Positions 19,468 through 27,680 of a stretch of 64,000 bases of DNA are shown piece after piece. Within the stretch, counting starts at the first letter, position 1. Every line of letters starts with the position of its first letter. Location of the stretch: NCBI RefSeq assembly GCF_023646285.1, contig NZ_JAMOKX010000004.1, positions 1 to 64,000 of the forward strand, in the 5' to 3' direction. The notes below the pieces were generated by a model. That model saw nothing but the letters and a program-made list of their open reading frames with translations. It ran no database searches and was not told where the DNA came from. The position numbers and the translations under genes are program-made. Origin of the DNA: Helicobacter colisuis (GTDB lineage Bacteria > Campylobacterota > Campylobacteria > Campylobacterales > Helicobacteraceae).

Positions 19468-20364
19468 TCAAAGATCTTTTTGGATTTGCTCTAAAACCTC
19501 TTTAGCTTCACCACAAAAATGCTCTTTAAATTGTGTTTTATTAAATGTTCTTTGTCGTTTTGCAAGTTGTGCTGTGTGTGTGGAGATTAATTCCTCTAGC
19601 TCTTCTTGTGAAATCTGCCCCTCTAAAAATCCTATTATTTCTTTAATGCCAATACTTTTTGCCCATTGATAGATTTTTCCATATCTTTCCAAAAGTCCCC
19701 TAACCTCATCAATAGCCCCATTTTCTAGCATTTGTTTTGTTCTTTGCTTGATTCTTTGGCGTAAAAATTCCCTTTGCCAAACAATCTCATAAATTTTACA
19801 ATTTTCAATAATCGGAATTGGAGGATTTTCCCTAAAATACAAACTAGGAATCTTTGAGGTAATAAAATAAATTTCCAAAGCCCTTTGAATGCGATAGCAA
19901 TCTGTTGGCTTAATACGAATCGCCCATTGTTTGTCTATTGTCTTTAAAAAGTGGTATTGTTTTTCTAAATCCCCCAAAGCATTGATTTTTGCTAAAGTTT
20001 CACTCCTTTGATTTTCATCTAAAGAAAAATCTGAAAGTCCCTCCAAAAGTATTTTAAGATAAAAACTACTGCCTCCAACAATCAATAAATTGTGTTGATT
20101 TTTTTGGCAAAAATCCCTTGCTTTTTGATATTCTTGAATAAATATTTGAACATTATGTAGTTGTATTGGAGTTAAAATATCAATACCAAAATGTGCGATT
20201 CCTTCTCTCTCTTTTTTTGTTGGTTTAGCTGAAATAATATCAATTTCTTGATATACGCTTAAAGAATCAAGAGAAAGAATTGCACATTGTTTTTTTTGTG
20301 CAATTTCCAATGAAAGCGCGGTTTTTCCTGAACCACTACCTCCTAAAATCGCAAAAATTTTCAA
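19468..20364 (-). CDS. miaA: tRNA dimethylallyltransferase
   Basis: Adds dimethylallyl to A37 of tRNAs reading UNN codons. 298 residues with the P-loop GGSGSGKTALSLEIA at the N-terminus, SLDSLSVYQEIDIISAKPT, and YRIQRALEIY near residue 165. TTG start at 20364 overlaps the proC stop (TTGA), so it is probably co-translated with proC. End of the fliW-proC-miaA unit. Confidence 0.95.
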   Translation of the reverse strand: MKIFAILGGSGSGKTALSLEIAQKKQCAILSLDSLSVYQEIDIISAKPTKKEREGIAHFGIDILTPIQLHNVQIFIQEYQKARDFCQKNQHNLLIVGGSSFYLKILLEGLSDFSLDENQRSETLAKINALGDLEKQYHFLKTIDKQWAIRIKPTDCYRIQRALEIYFITSKIPSLYFRENPPIPIIENCKIYEIVWQREFLRQRIKQRTKQMLENGAIDEVRGLLERYGKIYQWAKSIGIKEIIGFLEGQISQEELEELISTHTAQLAKRQRTFNKTQFKEHFCGEAKEVLEQIQKDL

Positions 20365-21101
20365 GCGAAATTTTTAGAAGCCAAAACTGCCTCAAAAAAA
20401 GTGTTTCTCAAGGAATTTTTCTCCAAACTTGCAACACCTTGCGCTGTAGAGCCACCTGGACTCATTACACTTTCTTTTAAAAGCGCTGGATGAGTTGTCT
20501 GCAATAATGTCCCAAATCCTTCAAACAAACCCTCAACAATCTCTTTTGATTCATTGCGCGTTAAACCATTTGTAACTCCCGCATCCACAAGCGATTCAGC
20601 TACCATAGCTAGAAATGCAGGAGCACAACCACCAAGCGCCGTAGCTACCGACATCATCTTCTCTTCAATCCAAACGCTTTTCCCAATGGAATTAAAAATT
20701 TCAAATGCTCTCTGCTTATAAACTTCATCTCCACACAAAGAAGTAATTGATTTGCCAACACTCGCAGCTACATTAGGCATTGCACGAATAAAAGCTTCTG
20801 ATTCTATTCTATTTCTTAAAGTCTCTAAAGTAATAGCATTCAAAATTGAATAAACGCATTTGGCTTTGCCAACAAACTGAAAAGATTGGAGTGCATAAGG
20901 TTTAACACAAAGCAGGATTTCTTGATCTTGCACTTCAATGAGATTGTTATTTTGAGATAATGGAGTGAGTCCTAAATCATCGCAAAACTCACGGATTTTT
21001 TGTGGATTCCTCCCTGCAACTTGAATATTTGCCTTCTCTTTTAATCCAAGAGCTAAAGCTCTTGCCATTTTACCATAACCCAAAAGAACAAGAGTTTTCA
21101 T
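20361..21101 (-). CDS. proC: Pyrroline-5-carboxylate reductase
   Basis: NAD(P)H-dependent last step of proline synthesis. 246 residues: N-terminal Rossmann segment LLGYGKMARALALGL, ALGGCAPAFLAMVAESLVDAG near residue 155, and the C-terminal signature SPGGSTAQGVASLE near 215. Two nucleotides downstream of fliW; the fliW-proC pair is also found in Campylobacter. Confidence 0.94.
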   Translation of the reverse strand: MKTLVLLGYGKMARALALGLKEKANIQVAGRNPQKIREFCDDLGLTPLSQNNNLIEVQDQEILLCVKPYALQSFQFVGKAKCVYSILNAITLETLRNRIESEAFIRAMPNVAASVGKSITSLCGDEVYKQRAFEIFNSIGKSVWIEEKMMSVATALGGCAPAFLAMVAESLVDAGVTNGLTRNESKEIVEGLFEGFGTLLQTTHPALLKESVMSPGGSTAQGVASLEKNSLRNTFFEAVLASKNFA

Positions 21102-21103
21102 TT

Positions 21104-21535
21104 TTAATTGGCTTTGCTAAAATCAAAAAACTTAGAAATGGGCTCTGAGAGCCCAAAATTTTCATATTTAAAATTCTCTAATACAACTTGCGCCATAGTC
21201 AAGTTCTCAAAATTAAATAATACGGGTGCTAGAAAATTCACAGTTGATTCTTCAATGGGCTCTCTAATACAAACAATATTAAGCGTAACTAACTTAGAGT
21301 TTTGGGGGTCAATGTTAGTCTTTCCCTTAAGCTCTAAAAGTGCCTTTATAGGAGAAGGAATCTCAAACTCATAATCACTTCGCATTGAATAAGGATTCAC
21401 CAAAGTGAAAGAAATACCATCGTTTTCACAGCTTTTTAGTTGCATAAATGTATCATCGTCTTTTGAAATCTTTTCTAATTTCATCTTTTGGATATGTTCA
21501 AAACCTAAAATCGGAGATTTTACTGCAAATTCCAT
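21104..21535 (-). CDS. fliW: Flagellar assembly factor FliW
   Basis: 143-residue protein that binds flagellin and antagonises the translational repressor CsrA, coupling flagellin synthesis to filament growth. Family features are the N-terminal MEFAVKSPILGFEHI, central LVNPYSMRSDYEFEI and NIVCIREPIEESTVNFLAPVLFN strands. The ATG at 21535 has AAGGA 7 nt upstream, better than the overlapping GTG at 21538. First gene of fliW-proC-miaA; csrA is not nearby. Confidence 0.93.
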   Translation of the reverse strand: MEFAVKSPILGFEHIQKMKLEKISKDDDTFMQLKSCENDGISFTLVNPYSMRSDYEFEIPSPIKALLELKGKTNIDPQNSKLVTLNIVCIREPIEESTVNFLAPVLFNFENLTMAQVVLENFKYENFGLSEPISKFFDFSKAN

Positions 21536-21699
21536 CACCTAATCCTTGCTAAAATAATAACAAAATAAACTTTTCATAGTTTATTCACTAGCAAAATAGC
21601 TATCTACCCTAATTGTTATAGTGAATTTTAAAATTTAATTCTATCGCAATAAAAACAAAAAATCAATGCAATTTTATAAAAAATGCATTACAAATCCGC

Positions 21700-21705
21700 T
21701 ATAAT
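21700..21705 (+). promoter_or_regulatory. -10 box upstream of bamD
   Basis: TATAAT in CCGCTATAATTACC gives a leader of nearly 100 nt before the bamD GTG. The leader contains a ten-codon open frame (21760-21792) that ends 13 nt before the start. Confidence 0.5.
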
Positions 21706-21805
21706 TACCACTCATAAAGCTTTTTAAATTAAAATCATTCTGCTTTTAAAGAGTTTGGTATGAAAGATTTAAAGCTTAAAATTCAAAGATAACAAAAGGG
21801 AATCT

Positions 21806-22474
21806 GTGAAAAAATTTATCCAATTCTTTCTTATAAGTTTTAGTTTTTTGATAATTTTCAATGCTTGTTCTTCAAAAAACAATGGCGGATTAGCGCTTGA
21901 TGAAGTAAATAAACCAGCTGATTATTGGTATCAAAATATGCTTAAAGAGATTCGTAATGGAGATTTAGAAAAAGCCGATAGTTACTTCACTTCACTCCAA
22001 AGTGAGCATTTGAATTCACCACTATTAAGCGAAGCAATGTTGATTTTGGGACGAGCGCATATGCAAGAAGAGGAATATCTCCTAGCCACATTTTATTTTG
22101 ATGAATACACCAAACGCTTTGGAGATGAGAAAAATATTGACTTTATTAGCTTCTTAAAACTTCAAGCCAATTATTTTGCCTTTGCCAAACAATTTCGCGA
22201 TCAGCAACTTTTGGCAAAATCAATCAAAGACGCACAAGACTTTAGCCAAAAATACCCTTATTCACGCTATAGACCTATTGTTGATACTATGCTTTTAAAA
22301 CTAGAACTCGCTAATTTGAGCCTTAATAAAGAAATTATTAAACTTTATGAAAAGAAAGATAAACAACAAGCTGCAAAATATTATCAACAAAAAATTGATG
22401 AAAGTGCTTGGATAAAAGATATTTTTTATCAAGAGGCAGGTTCGCCTTGGTATCAAAAAATTTTTGAATGGTAG
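21806..22474 (+). CDS. bamD: Outer-membrane assembly lipoprotein BamD-like
   Basis: 222 residues beginning with a lipoprotein signal peptide and lipobox FNAC (cysteine about residue 22). The rest is TPR-like helices, with ADYWYQNMLKEIRNGDLEKADSYF and YLLATFYFDEYTKRFG typical of BamD/ComL. BamD works with BamA to insert beta-barrel proteins. GTG start at 21806 after AAAAGGGAA. It sits upstream of lon and divergent from fliW, the same neighbourhood as in Campylobacter. Confidence 0.9.
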   Translation: MKKFIQFFLISFSFLIIFNACSSKNNGGLALDEVNKPADYWYQNMLKEIRNGDLEKADSYFTSLQSEHLNSPLLSEAMLILGRAHMQEEEYLLATFYFDEYTKRFGDEKNIDFISFLKLQANYFAFAKQFRDQQLLAKSIKDAQDFSQKYPYSRYRPIVDTMLLKLELANLSLNKEIIKLYEKKDKQQAAKYYQQKIDESAWIKDIFYQEAGSPWYQKIFEW

Positions 22475-22483
22475 GATAAATCA

Positions 22484-24901
22484 ATGCAATTAGAACGCTA
22501 TGGAGCTTTTCCAAAAAATCTGCCTATTATTTTAGAAGAGGATATGTTTTTATATCCTTTTATGATAGCACCTCTTTTTATTAATGATGAAGAAAGTCTT
22601 AAAGCCATTGATCTTGCAATGCAAAGCGAAGACAAGCTTATCTTTATCACTGCAATTAAATCTAAAGATGATGAAGAGAATGAAGAATCCTTTTATGATG
22701 TTGGAGTGATTGGAACAATTATGAGGCGTGTAGCCTTGCCTGATGGGCGCATCAAGATTCTTTTTCAAGGGCTAAGCCGTGGGAGTATTGAAAAACTCAT
22801 TTCAAAATCTCCCTTGATTGGAGAAATCCAGCCCATTATTTCAAAAAGCTTTGATGCAAGTAGAATCGAAGCCATTCTCTCGGTTTTAAAAGAAAAATTA
22901 CGCACCCTTCATAATATTTCTCAAAATTTCTCACAAGACTTGCTAAGAAGCATCAATGAAACAATGGATCCTAATCGCGCTGCAGACTTAATTGCAAGTG
23001 CTACAAGACTAAAAAAAGAGCAAGTTTATAAAATATTCAAAGAAAATGATCCAGAAGAAAGACTGCTTAGCCTCATTGATATAGTCTTAGATGAAATCAA
23101 AGCTCAACAAATCCAAAAAGAAATTAAAAACAAAGTTAATTTCCAAATGGAAAAAATCAACAAAGAATATTTTTTAAAAGAACAATTAAAGCAGATTCAA
23201 AAAGAACTTGGCGGAGAAAACAAAGACACAGAATTACAAGAATACAAACAAAAACTTGAAAAACTCAAAAATGCTATGAGTAAAAATGCCTATAAGGAAA
23301 TCTCTAAACAAATCAACAAACTTTCTCGTATGCACCAAGATAGCGCAGATGCTAACCTTTTACAAAATTACATCGAATTGGTTTTGGATATTCCTTTTGG
23401 TGCTTATTCTAAAAAATCTCTCAAAATTGAAGAAGTGCAAAAACAGCTCGATAAAGATCACTATGGGCTAAAAAAGCCAAAAGAGCGCATCATAGAATAC
23501 TTTGCTGTGCGAGAACTTCTTGCTTTAAGAGGTAAAAATGATAATGAAAATAAAGGCACGATTCTTTGCTTTTATGGACCCCCTGGAGTGGGTAAAACAA
23601 GTCTTGCAAACTCCATTGCCACTGCCCTTAAAAGAAAACTTATCCGAATCGCGCTAGGTGGCTTAGAAGATGTGAATGAGTTACGAGGACACCGCCGAAC
23701 TTATATTGGAGCAATGCCGGGTAGAATCGTGCAAGGCTTAATTGATGCAAAAGAGATGAATCCTGTGATTGTTTTAGATGAAATTGATAAGATGCACCAT
23801 TCTTTCCGTGGCGATCCTTCTTCAGTGTTATTAGAGATTTTAGATCCTGAGCAAAACAAAGAATTTAGAGATTATTACACAAATTTTGATTTAGATCTCT
23901 CCCAAGTGATTTTTATCGCTACTGCCAACGACATTAGTTCAATCCCAGCTCCTTTACGCGACAGAATGGAATTTATTAATATCAATAGCTACACTCCTTA
24001 TCAAAAAGAACAAATTGCAAAGAAATATCTCATTCCTCAAGAAATCAAAAAACATGGCTTACAAAGCAGTGAAGTTAGCTTTAATACACAGGCTATAAAA
24101 AATCTTGTTGAAAAATACACAAGAGAAGCGGGGGTGAGAAATTTAAGACGCAAGATTGCTGAAATCTTACGCAAAGTTGCCAAAGAAATTTTGCAAAATC
24201 CACAAGAAAAAATCACTATTACCAACAAGAATCTATCTCAATACCTTGATAAAATTGTCTTTGAATACGAAAGTGCAAATGCTAAAAATGAAGTGGGCTT
24301 AGTCAATGGACTTGCTTGGACAAGCGTTGGTGGTGATGTCTTAAAAATTGAAGCTTTAAAAATCAAAGGCAAGGGCGGATTGCATTTAACTGGTAATCTG
24401 GGTGATGTAATGAAAGAAAGTGCAAAAATTGCTCACTCTTATATCAAATCCCTAATTGACAGCCAAAAACTAGAAATTAACCCAAGCCTTATTCCGCTTT
24501 CTCCCAAAGAAAAGGCAGAAAAAGATTCTGTTGATCTAAGTGAGATTTATAATCGCTTTGATGTGCATTTGCATGTCCCAGAGGGTGCTACACCAAAAGA
24601 TGGTCCGAGTGCTGGAATCGCCATAGCTAGTGCGATTGCTTCAATTTTTTCTAATCGCCCTATCTTAAGCTCTGTTGCTATGACTGGTGAATTAACCCTA
24701 AGAGGCAAAGTCCTTCCCATTGGTGGCTTACAAGAAAAACTCACTGCAGCTCTAAAGTCAGGTGTTAAAACCGCACTTATTCCTAAGAAAAATTTTGAGC
24801 GTGATTTAAATGAGATTCCAGAAGAGGTCAAAGAGGGCTTAGAAATTTATCCAGTGGAAAATTTCCAAGAAGTTCTAAAATACATCTTTGAATCCAAATA
24901 G
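22484..24901 (+). CDS. lon: ATP-dependent protease Lon
   Basis: Cytosolic AAA+ serine protease for damaged and regulatory proteins. 805 residues: N-terminal substrate-binding LON domain (1-200), coiled coil (210-280), Walker A FYGPPGVGKTS near residue 365, Walker B VIVLDEIDK near 427, and the Ser-Lys dyad in PKDGPSAGIAIAS (about 705) and GGLQEKLTAALKSG (about 750). Ten nucleotides after bamD; its end overlaps rnhB by 14 nt. No heat-shock operator was seen directly upstream. Confidence 0.97.
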   Translation: MQLERYGAFPKNLPIILEEDMFLYPFMIAPLFINDEESLKAIDLAMQSEDKLIFITAIKSKDDEENEESFYDVGVIGTIMRRVALPDGRIKILFQGLSRGSIEKLISKSPLIGEIQPIISKSFDASRIEAILSVLKEKLRTLHNISQNFSQDLLRSINETMDPNRAADLIASATRLKKEQVYKIFKENDPEERLLSLIDIVLDEIKAQQIQKEIKNKVNFQMEKINKEYFLKEQLKQIQKELGGENKDTELQEYKQKLEKLKNAMSKNAYKEISKQINKLSRMHQDSADANLLQNYIELVLDIPFGAYSKKSLKIEEVQKQLDKDHYGLKKPKERIIEYFAVRELLALRGKNDNENKGTILCFYGPPGVGKTSLANSIATALKRKLIRIALGGLEDVNELRGHRRTYIGAMPGRIVQGLIDAKEMNPVIVLDEIDKMHHSFRGDPSSVLLEILDPEQNKEFRDYYTNFDLDLSQVIFIATANDISSIPAPLRDRMEFININSYTPYQKEQIAKKYLIPQEIKKHGLQSSEVSFNTQAIKNLVEKYTREAGVRNLRRKIAEILRKVAKEILQNPQEKITITNKNLSQYLDKIVFEYESANAKNEVGLVNGLAWTSVGGDVLKIEALKIKGKGGLHLTGNLGDVMKESAKIAHSYIKSLIDSQKLEINPSLIPLSPKEKAEKDSVDLSEIYNRFDVHLHVPEGATPKDGPSAGIAIASAIASIFSNRPILSSVAMTGELTLRGKVLPIGGLQEKLTAALKSGVKTALIPKKNFERDLNEIPEEVKEGLEIYPVENFQEVLKYIFESK

Positions 24902-25502
24902 CCTTTTTACTCAACCCTCACACGATCCCCTTGAAATCTGTGGGATTGATGAAGCGGGTAGAGGTTGTATTGGTGGCTCACTTTTTGTATGCGGTGTGAT
25001 TTTAGGTAAATCTTTTCCCAAAAATCTCTTAAACCAACTCCAAGATTCCAAAAAACTCTCTCCCAAAATCCGCGATACTCTAGCCCTGCAAATCACGCAA
25101 TACGCACAATTTCATCTTGTTAAAAAAACTGCACAAGAAATTGATTTAAAAGGATTAAGTCTTTGCCTAAAAGAATCCCTACAAGAAATTCTAACTCAAC
25201 TCAAATCCCCCCACTACCTTTTTGATGGAAATTGTAATTTTCAAATCCAATCCCTACAAACGCTAATAAAAGGTGATTCTAAGGTTTATGCCATTAGTGC
25301 AGCAAGTATCTTAGCTAAAAATGCTAAAGATAAAGAAAGTATAGAATTGGATTTAATTTATCCGCAATATGATTTTAAATCACACAAAGGCTATGGAACA
25401 AAAGCTCATATAGAAGCTATCTTAAAATTTGGTTATTGCAAGGAACATCGCCAAAGCTACCACTTAAAAAAACTTCCAAAAACCACAACAACGCTTTTTT
25501 GA
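24888..25502 (+). CDS. rnhB: Ribonuclease HII
   Basis: Removes RNA from RNA-DNA hybrids and single ribonucleotides from DNA. 204 residues with CGIDEAGRG near residue 19, FDGNCNF and SAASILAKNAKDKE, giving the expected acidic metal site. The usual proline after AGRG is cysteine. TTG start at 24888 lies within the lon C-terminus. Confidence 0.93.
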   Translation: MNPNSLFTQPSHDPLEICGIDEAGRGCIGGSLFVCGVILGKSFPKNLLNQLQDSKKLSPKIRDTLALQITQYAQFHLVKKTAQEIDLKGLSLCLKESLQEILTQLKSPHYLFDGNCNFQIQSLQTLIKGDSKVYAISAASILAKNAKDKESIELDLIYPQYDFKSHKGYGTKAHIEAILKFGYCKEHRQSYHLKKLPKTTTTLF

Positions 25503-25568
25503 TTTTAATCCTTTTTAAACAATTTTTGATAAAATTGCACAATCTATTTTTAATCGTAAGGCATTATT

Positions 25569-26369
25569 TTGAGTGGGACAATTATAACAATTACTTCTGG
25601 AAAAGGTGGTGTTGGAAAATCCACTACAACAGCAAATTTAGCAGTTGGTCTAGCCAATGCAGGGAAAAAGGTTGTAGCTGTAGATTTTGATATTGGGCTT
25701 AGAAATCTTGATATGATTCTAGGCTTAGAAAATCGCATTGTTTATGATATTGTAAATGTTATGGAGGGAGAGTGCAATCTCTCCCAAGCACTTATCAATG
25801 ACAAAAGAGCTAAGAATCTCTACTTTTTACCTGCCTCACAGAGTAAAGATAAAACAATCTTGGATAAAGAAAAAGTTGCCAAACTCATTGAAAAACTAAA
25901 AGAAGAATTTGAATATGTCTTGCTTGATTCACCTGCAGGAATCGAAGGTGGTTTTGAACATTCTATTTTTTTGGCTGATGAAGCCCTTATTGTCTCCACT
26001 CCCGAAGTTTCAAGCGTGAGAGATGCAGATAGGGTGATTGGAATTATTGATGCAAAAAGCAAAAAAGCACAAATGGGTCAAGAAGTTAAAAAGCGTATTA
26101 TCATCAATCGCTTAAAACCAGAAATGGCTGAAAAAGGTGAGATGCTTAGTGTAGATGATGTCTTAAAGATTCTCTCCTTGCCTCTCATTGGCGTAATTCC
26201 AGAAGATGATAAAATTGTTTCTTCTACCAACACCGGTGAGCCTGTTATCTATGGAAACTCTCTCTCAAGCCAAGCATATAAAAACATTACAAGAAGAATC
26301 TTGGGAGAAGAAGTGCCTTATTTGGAATTAAAGGCTAAAAAAGGATTTTTTGGGAGGCTATTTTCATGA
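25569..26369 (+). CDS. minD: Septum-site-determining ATPase MinD
   Basis: Membrane-cycling ATPase that positions the division site with MinC and MinE. 266 residues with the deviant Walker [13 protein letters not shown] at the N-terminus, [22 protein letters not shown] and an amphipathic membrane-targeting C-terminus ([10 protein letters not shown]). Starts at TTG 25569, with AAGG upstream. Overlaps minE by 4 nt; no minC lies next to it. Confidence 0.97.
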   Translation: MSGTIITITSGKGGVGKSTTTANLAVGLANAGKKVVAVDFDIGLRNLDMILGLENRIVYDIVNVMEGECNLSQALINDKRAKNLYFLPASQSKDKTILDKEKVAKLIEKLKEEFEYVLLDSPAGIEGGFEHSIFLADEALIVSTPEVSSVRDADRVIGIIDAKSKKAQMGQEVKKRIIINRLKPEMAEKGEMLSVDDVLKILSLPLIGVIPEDDKIVSSTNTGEPVIYGNSLSSQAYKNITRRILGEEVPYLELKAKKGFFGRLFS

Positions 26370-26602
26370 GTTTATTTGAAAAATTTTTTGGAAACAAAAC
26401 AAGTTCTGCGCAAGAAGCGAAAAACCGCTTAACTTTGATGTTAGCTCACGAACGCACAATCAATGTGCCCTATATGGAAGCTATGAAAAAAGAAATCCTA
26501 GAAGTGATTAAAAAATACACGAAAGCACAAAAAATCGACATTAAAACTGATTCTAATCAAAACTTTAACACTCTTGAAGTAGAAATCCTACTTGAAAAAT
26601 AA
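26366..26602 (+). CDS. minE: Cell division topological specificity factor MinE
   Basis: 78 residues; stimulates MinD ATPase and drives Min oscillation. N-terminal membrane-targeting SLFEKFFGN, the MinD-contact helix [13 protein letters not shown], and C-terminal beta dimerisation strands ending in [15 protein letters not shown] overlap with minD indicates coupled translation. Confidence 0.95.
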   Translation: MSLFEKFFGNKTSSAQEAKNRLTLMLAHERTINVPYMEAMKKEILEVIKKYTKAQKIDIKTDSNQNFNTLEVEILLEK

Positions 26603-26608
26603 TTTTGC

Positions 26609-27628
26609 ATGAATAAACTAAACCCTATTACCATAGGAATTATAGCACTTTTACTTGTGCTTTTAGTTTTTAACTTTATCCCCGACCAAGAATCAAAGCC
26701 AATACAGCAAAAAATACAAACGGTAATAAAAACCAAACCAAGCACTCAAGAAACTCAAGAAACTCAAGAAACTCAAGAAACTAACAATATGCTGATTCAA
26801 AAAAATCTTGATTTTTTAGAAGAAAATCTCCAACTTCTCAAAGAAAATTTAGAGCCTAAAACTAAACCACTTCCCACTACACCAAACCCAGAATCTCTAG
26901 CAAAAGAAACAAACACTCCAAAAACAACTCAAATCTGCCAAAGAACTAAACCACAGCTTGCCATTATTATTGATGATATTAGCAACTATACGCAATATCG
27001 TAGGCTACAGGAAATACCCTATAAAATTACTCCCTCTTTTTTCCCAAAAACCATTGCTTCAAAAAATACACCCCAAATTGCTGCAACTGCGCCCTTTTAT
27101 ATGGTGCATTTGCCTCTTGAAGCATTGAATTTTTACCAAAAAGAACATTTGTGGCTTTTTAGCAATGATTCTAAACAAATAATTCAAGATAGGATTCAAG
27201 CTATTAAAAAGGATTTTCCAAATCTGACTTATATCAACAATCACACAGGAAGTAAATTCACACAAGATCCAAATGCCATGCAAAATCTCCTTGCAGTCCT
27301 CAATGAAAATAAAATTACCTTTGTCGATTCTAGAACCACTCCCAAAACCAAAACAGCTCTTTATTACAAAAACAATCCCACAGCTTCTCTTAATCCTTGC
27401 CAAAATACTCCATTTTTGGAGCGCAATATTTTTTTAGATAACGAACTAAATATTTCAAAAATCACACAAAATTTCATAAAAGCCATCGAAACTGCCAAAT
27501 CAAAAGGCTATGCAATCGCTATTGGTCATCCTCACAAAGAAACGATTTTAGCTTTAAAAAACGCTTCTGAATATCTCCAAAAGAGTGGAGTGGAAGCCGT
27601 TTATATAAACGAGCTTATCATTCCATAA
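26609..27628 (+). CDS. Divergent polysaccharide deacetylase-like periplasmic protein (YibQ type)
   Basis: 339 residues. An N-terminal membrane anchor (about 9-25) is followed by a low-complexity linker with TQE repeats. From residue 110 there is a domain starting QLAIIIDDIS, then MVHLPLEA, INNHTGSKFT, FVDSRTT and AIAIGHPHKETI, the order found in the YibQ family (PF04748). Substrate unknown; cell-envelope polysaccharide is inferred. It lies 6 nt after minE, a location that hints at division-linked envelope work. Confidence 0.75.
   Translation: MNKLNPITIGIIALLLVLLVFNFIPDQESKPIQQKIQTVIKTKPSTQETQETQETQETNNMLIQKNLDFLEENLQLLKENLEPKTKPLPTTPNPESLAKETNTPKTTQICQRTKPQLAIIIDDISNYTQYRRLQEIPYKITPSFFPKTIASKNTPQIAATAPFYMVHLPLEALNFYQKEHLWLFSNDSKQIIQDRIQAIKKDFPNLTYINNHTGSKFTQDPNAMQNLLAVLNENKITFVDSRTTPKTKTALYYKNNPTASLNPCQNTPFLERNIFLDNELNISKITQNFIKAIETAKSKGYAIAIGHPHKETILALKNASEYLQKSGVEAVYINELIIP
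26744..26782 (+). repeat. In-frame 9-bp tandem repeat (actcaagaa, four copies)
   Basis: Four perfect copies of ACTCAAGAA plus ACT encode a T-Q-E repeat in the linker of the YibQ-like protein. Copy-number change would alter linker length without a frameshift. Confidence 0.9.
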
Positions 27629-27680
27629 AATTTTTATTAAAAATATGTTAAAATACAGATAAAAAATAAAGATTTAATGA

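Noticed and set aside
21760-21792. Ten-codon open frame before bamD as a leader peptide
   Set aside because: No good ribosome site and no regulatory codon run; probably chance in AT-rich DNA.
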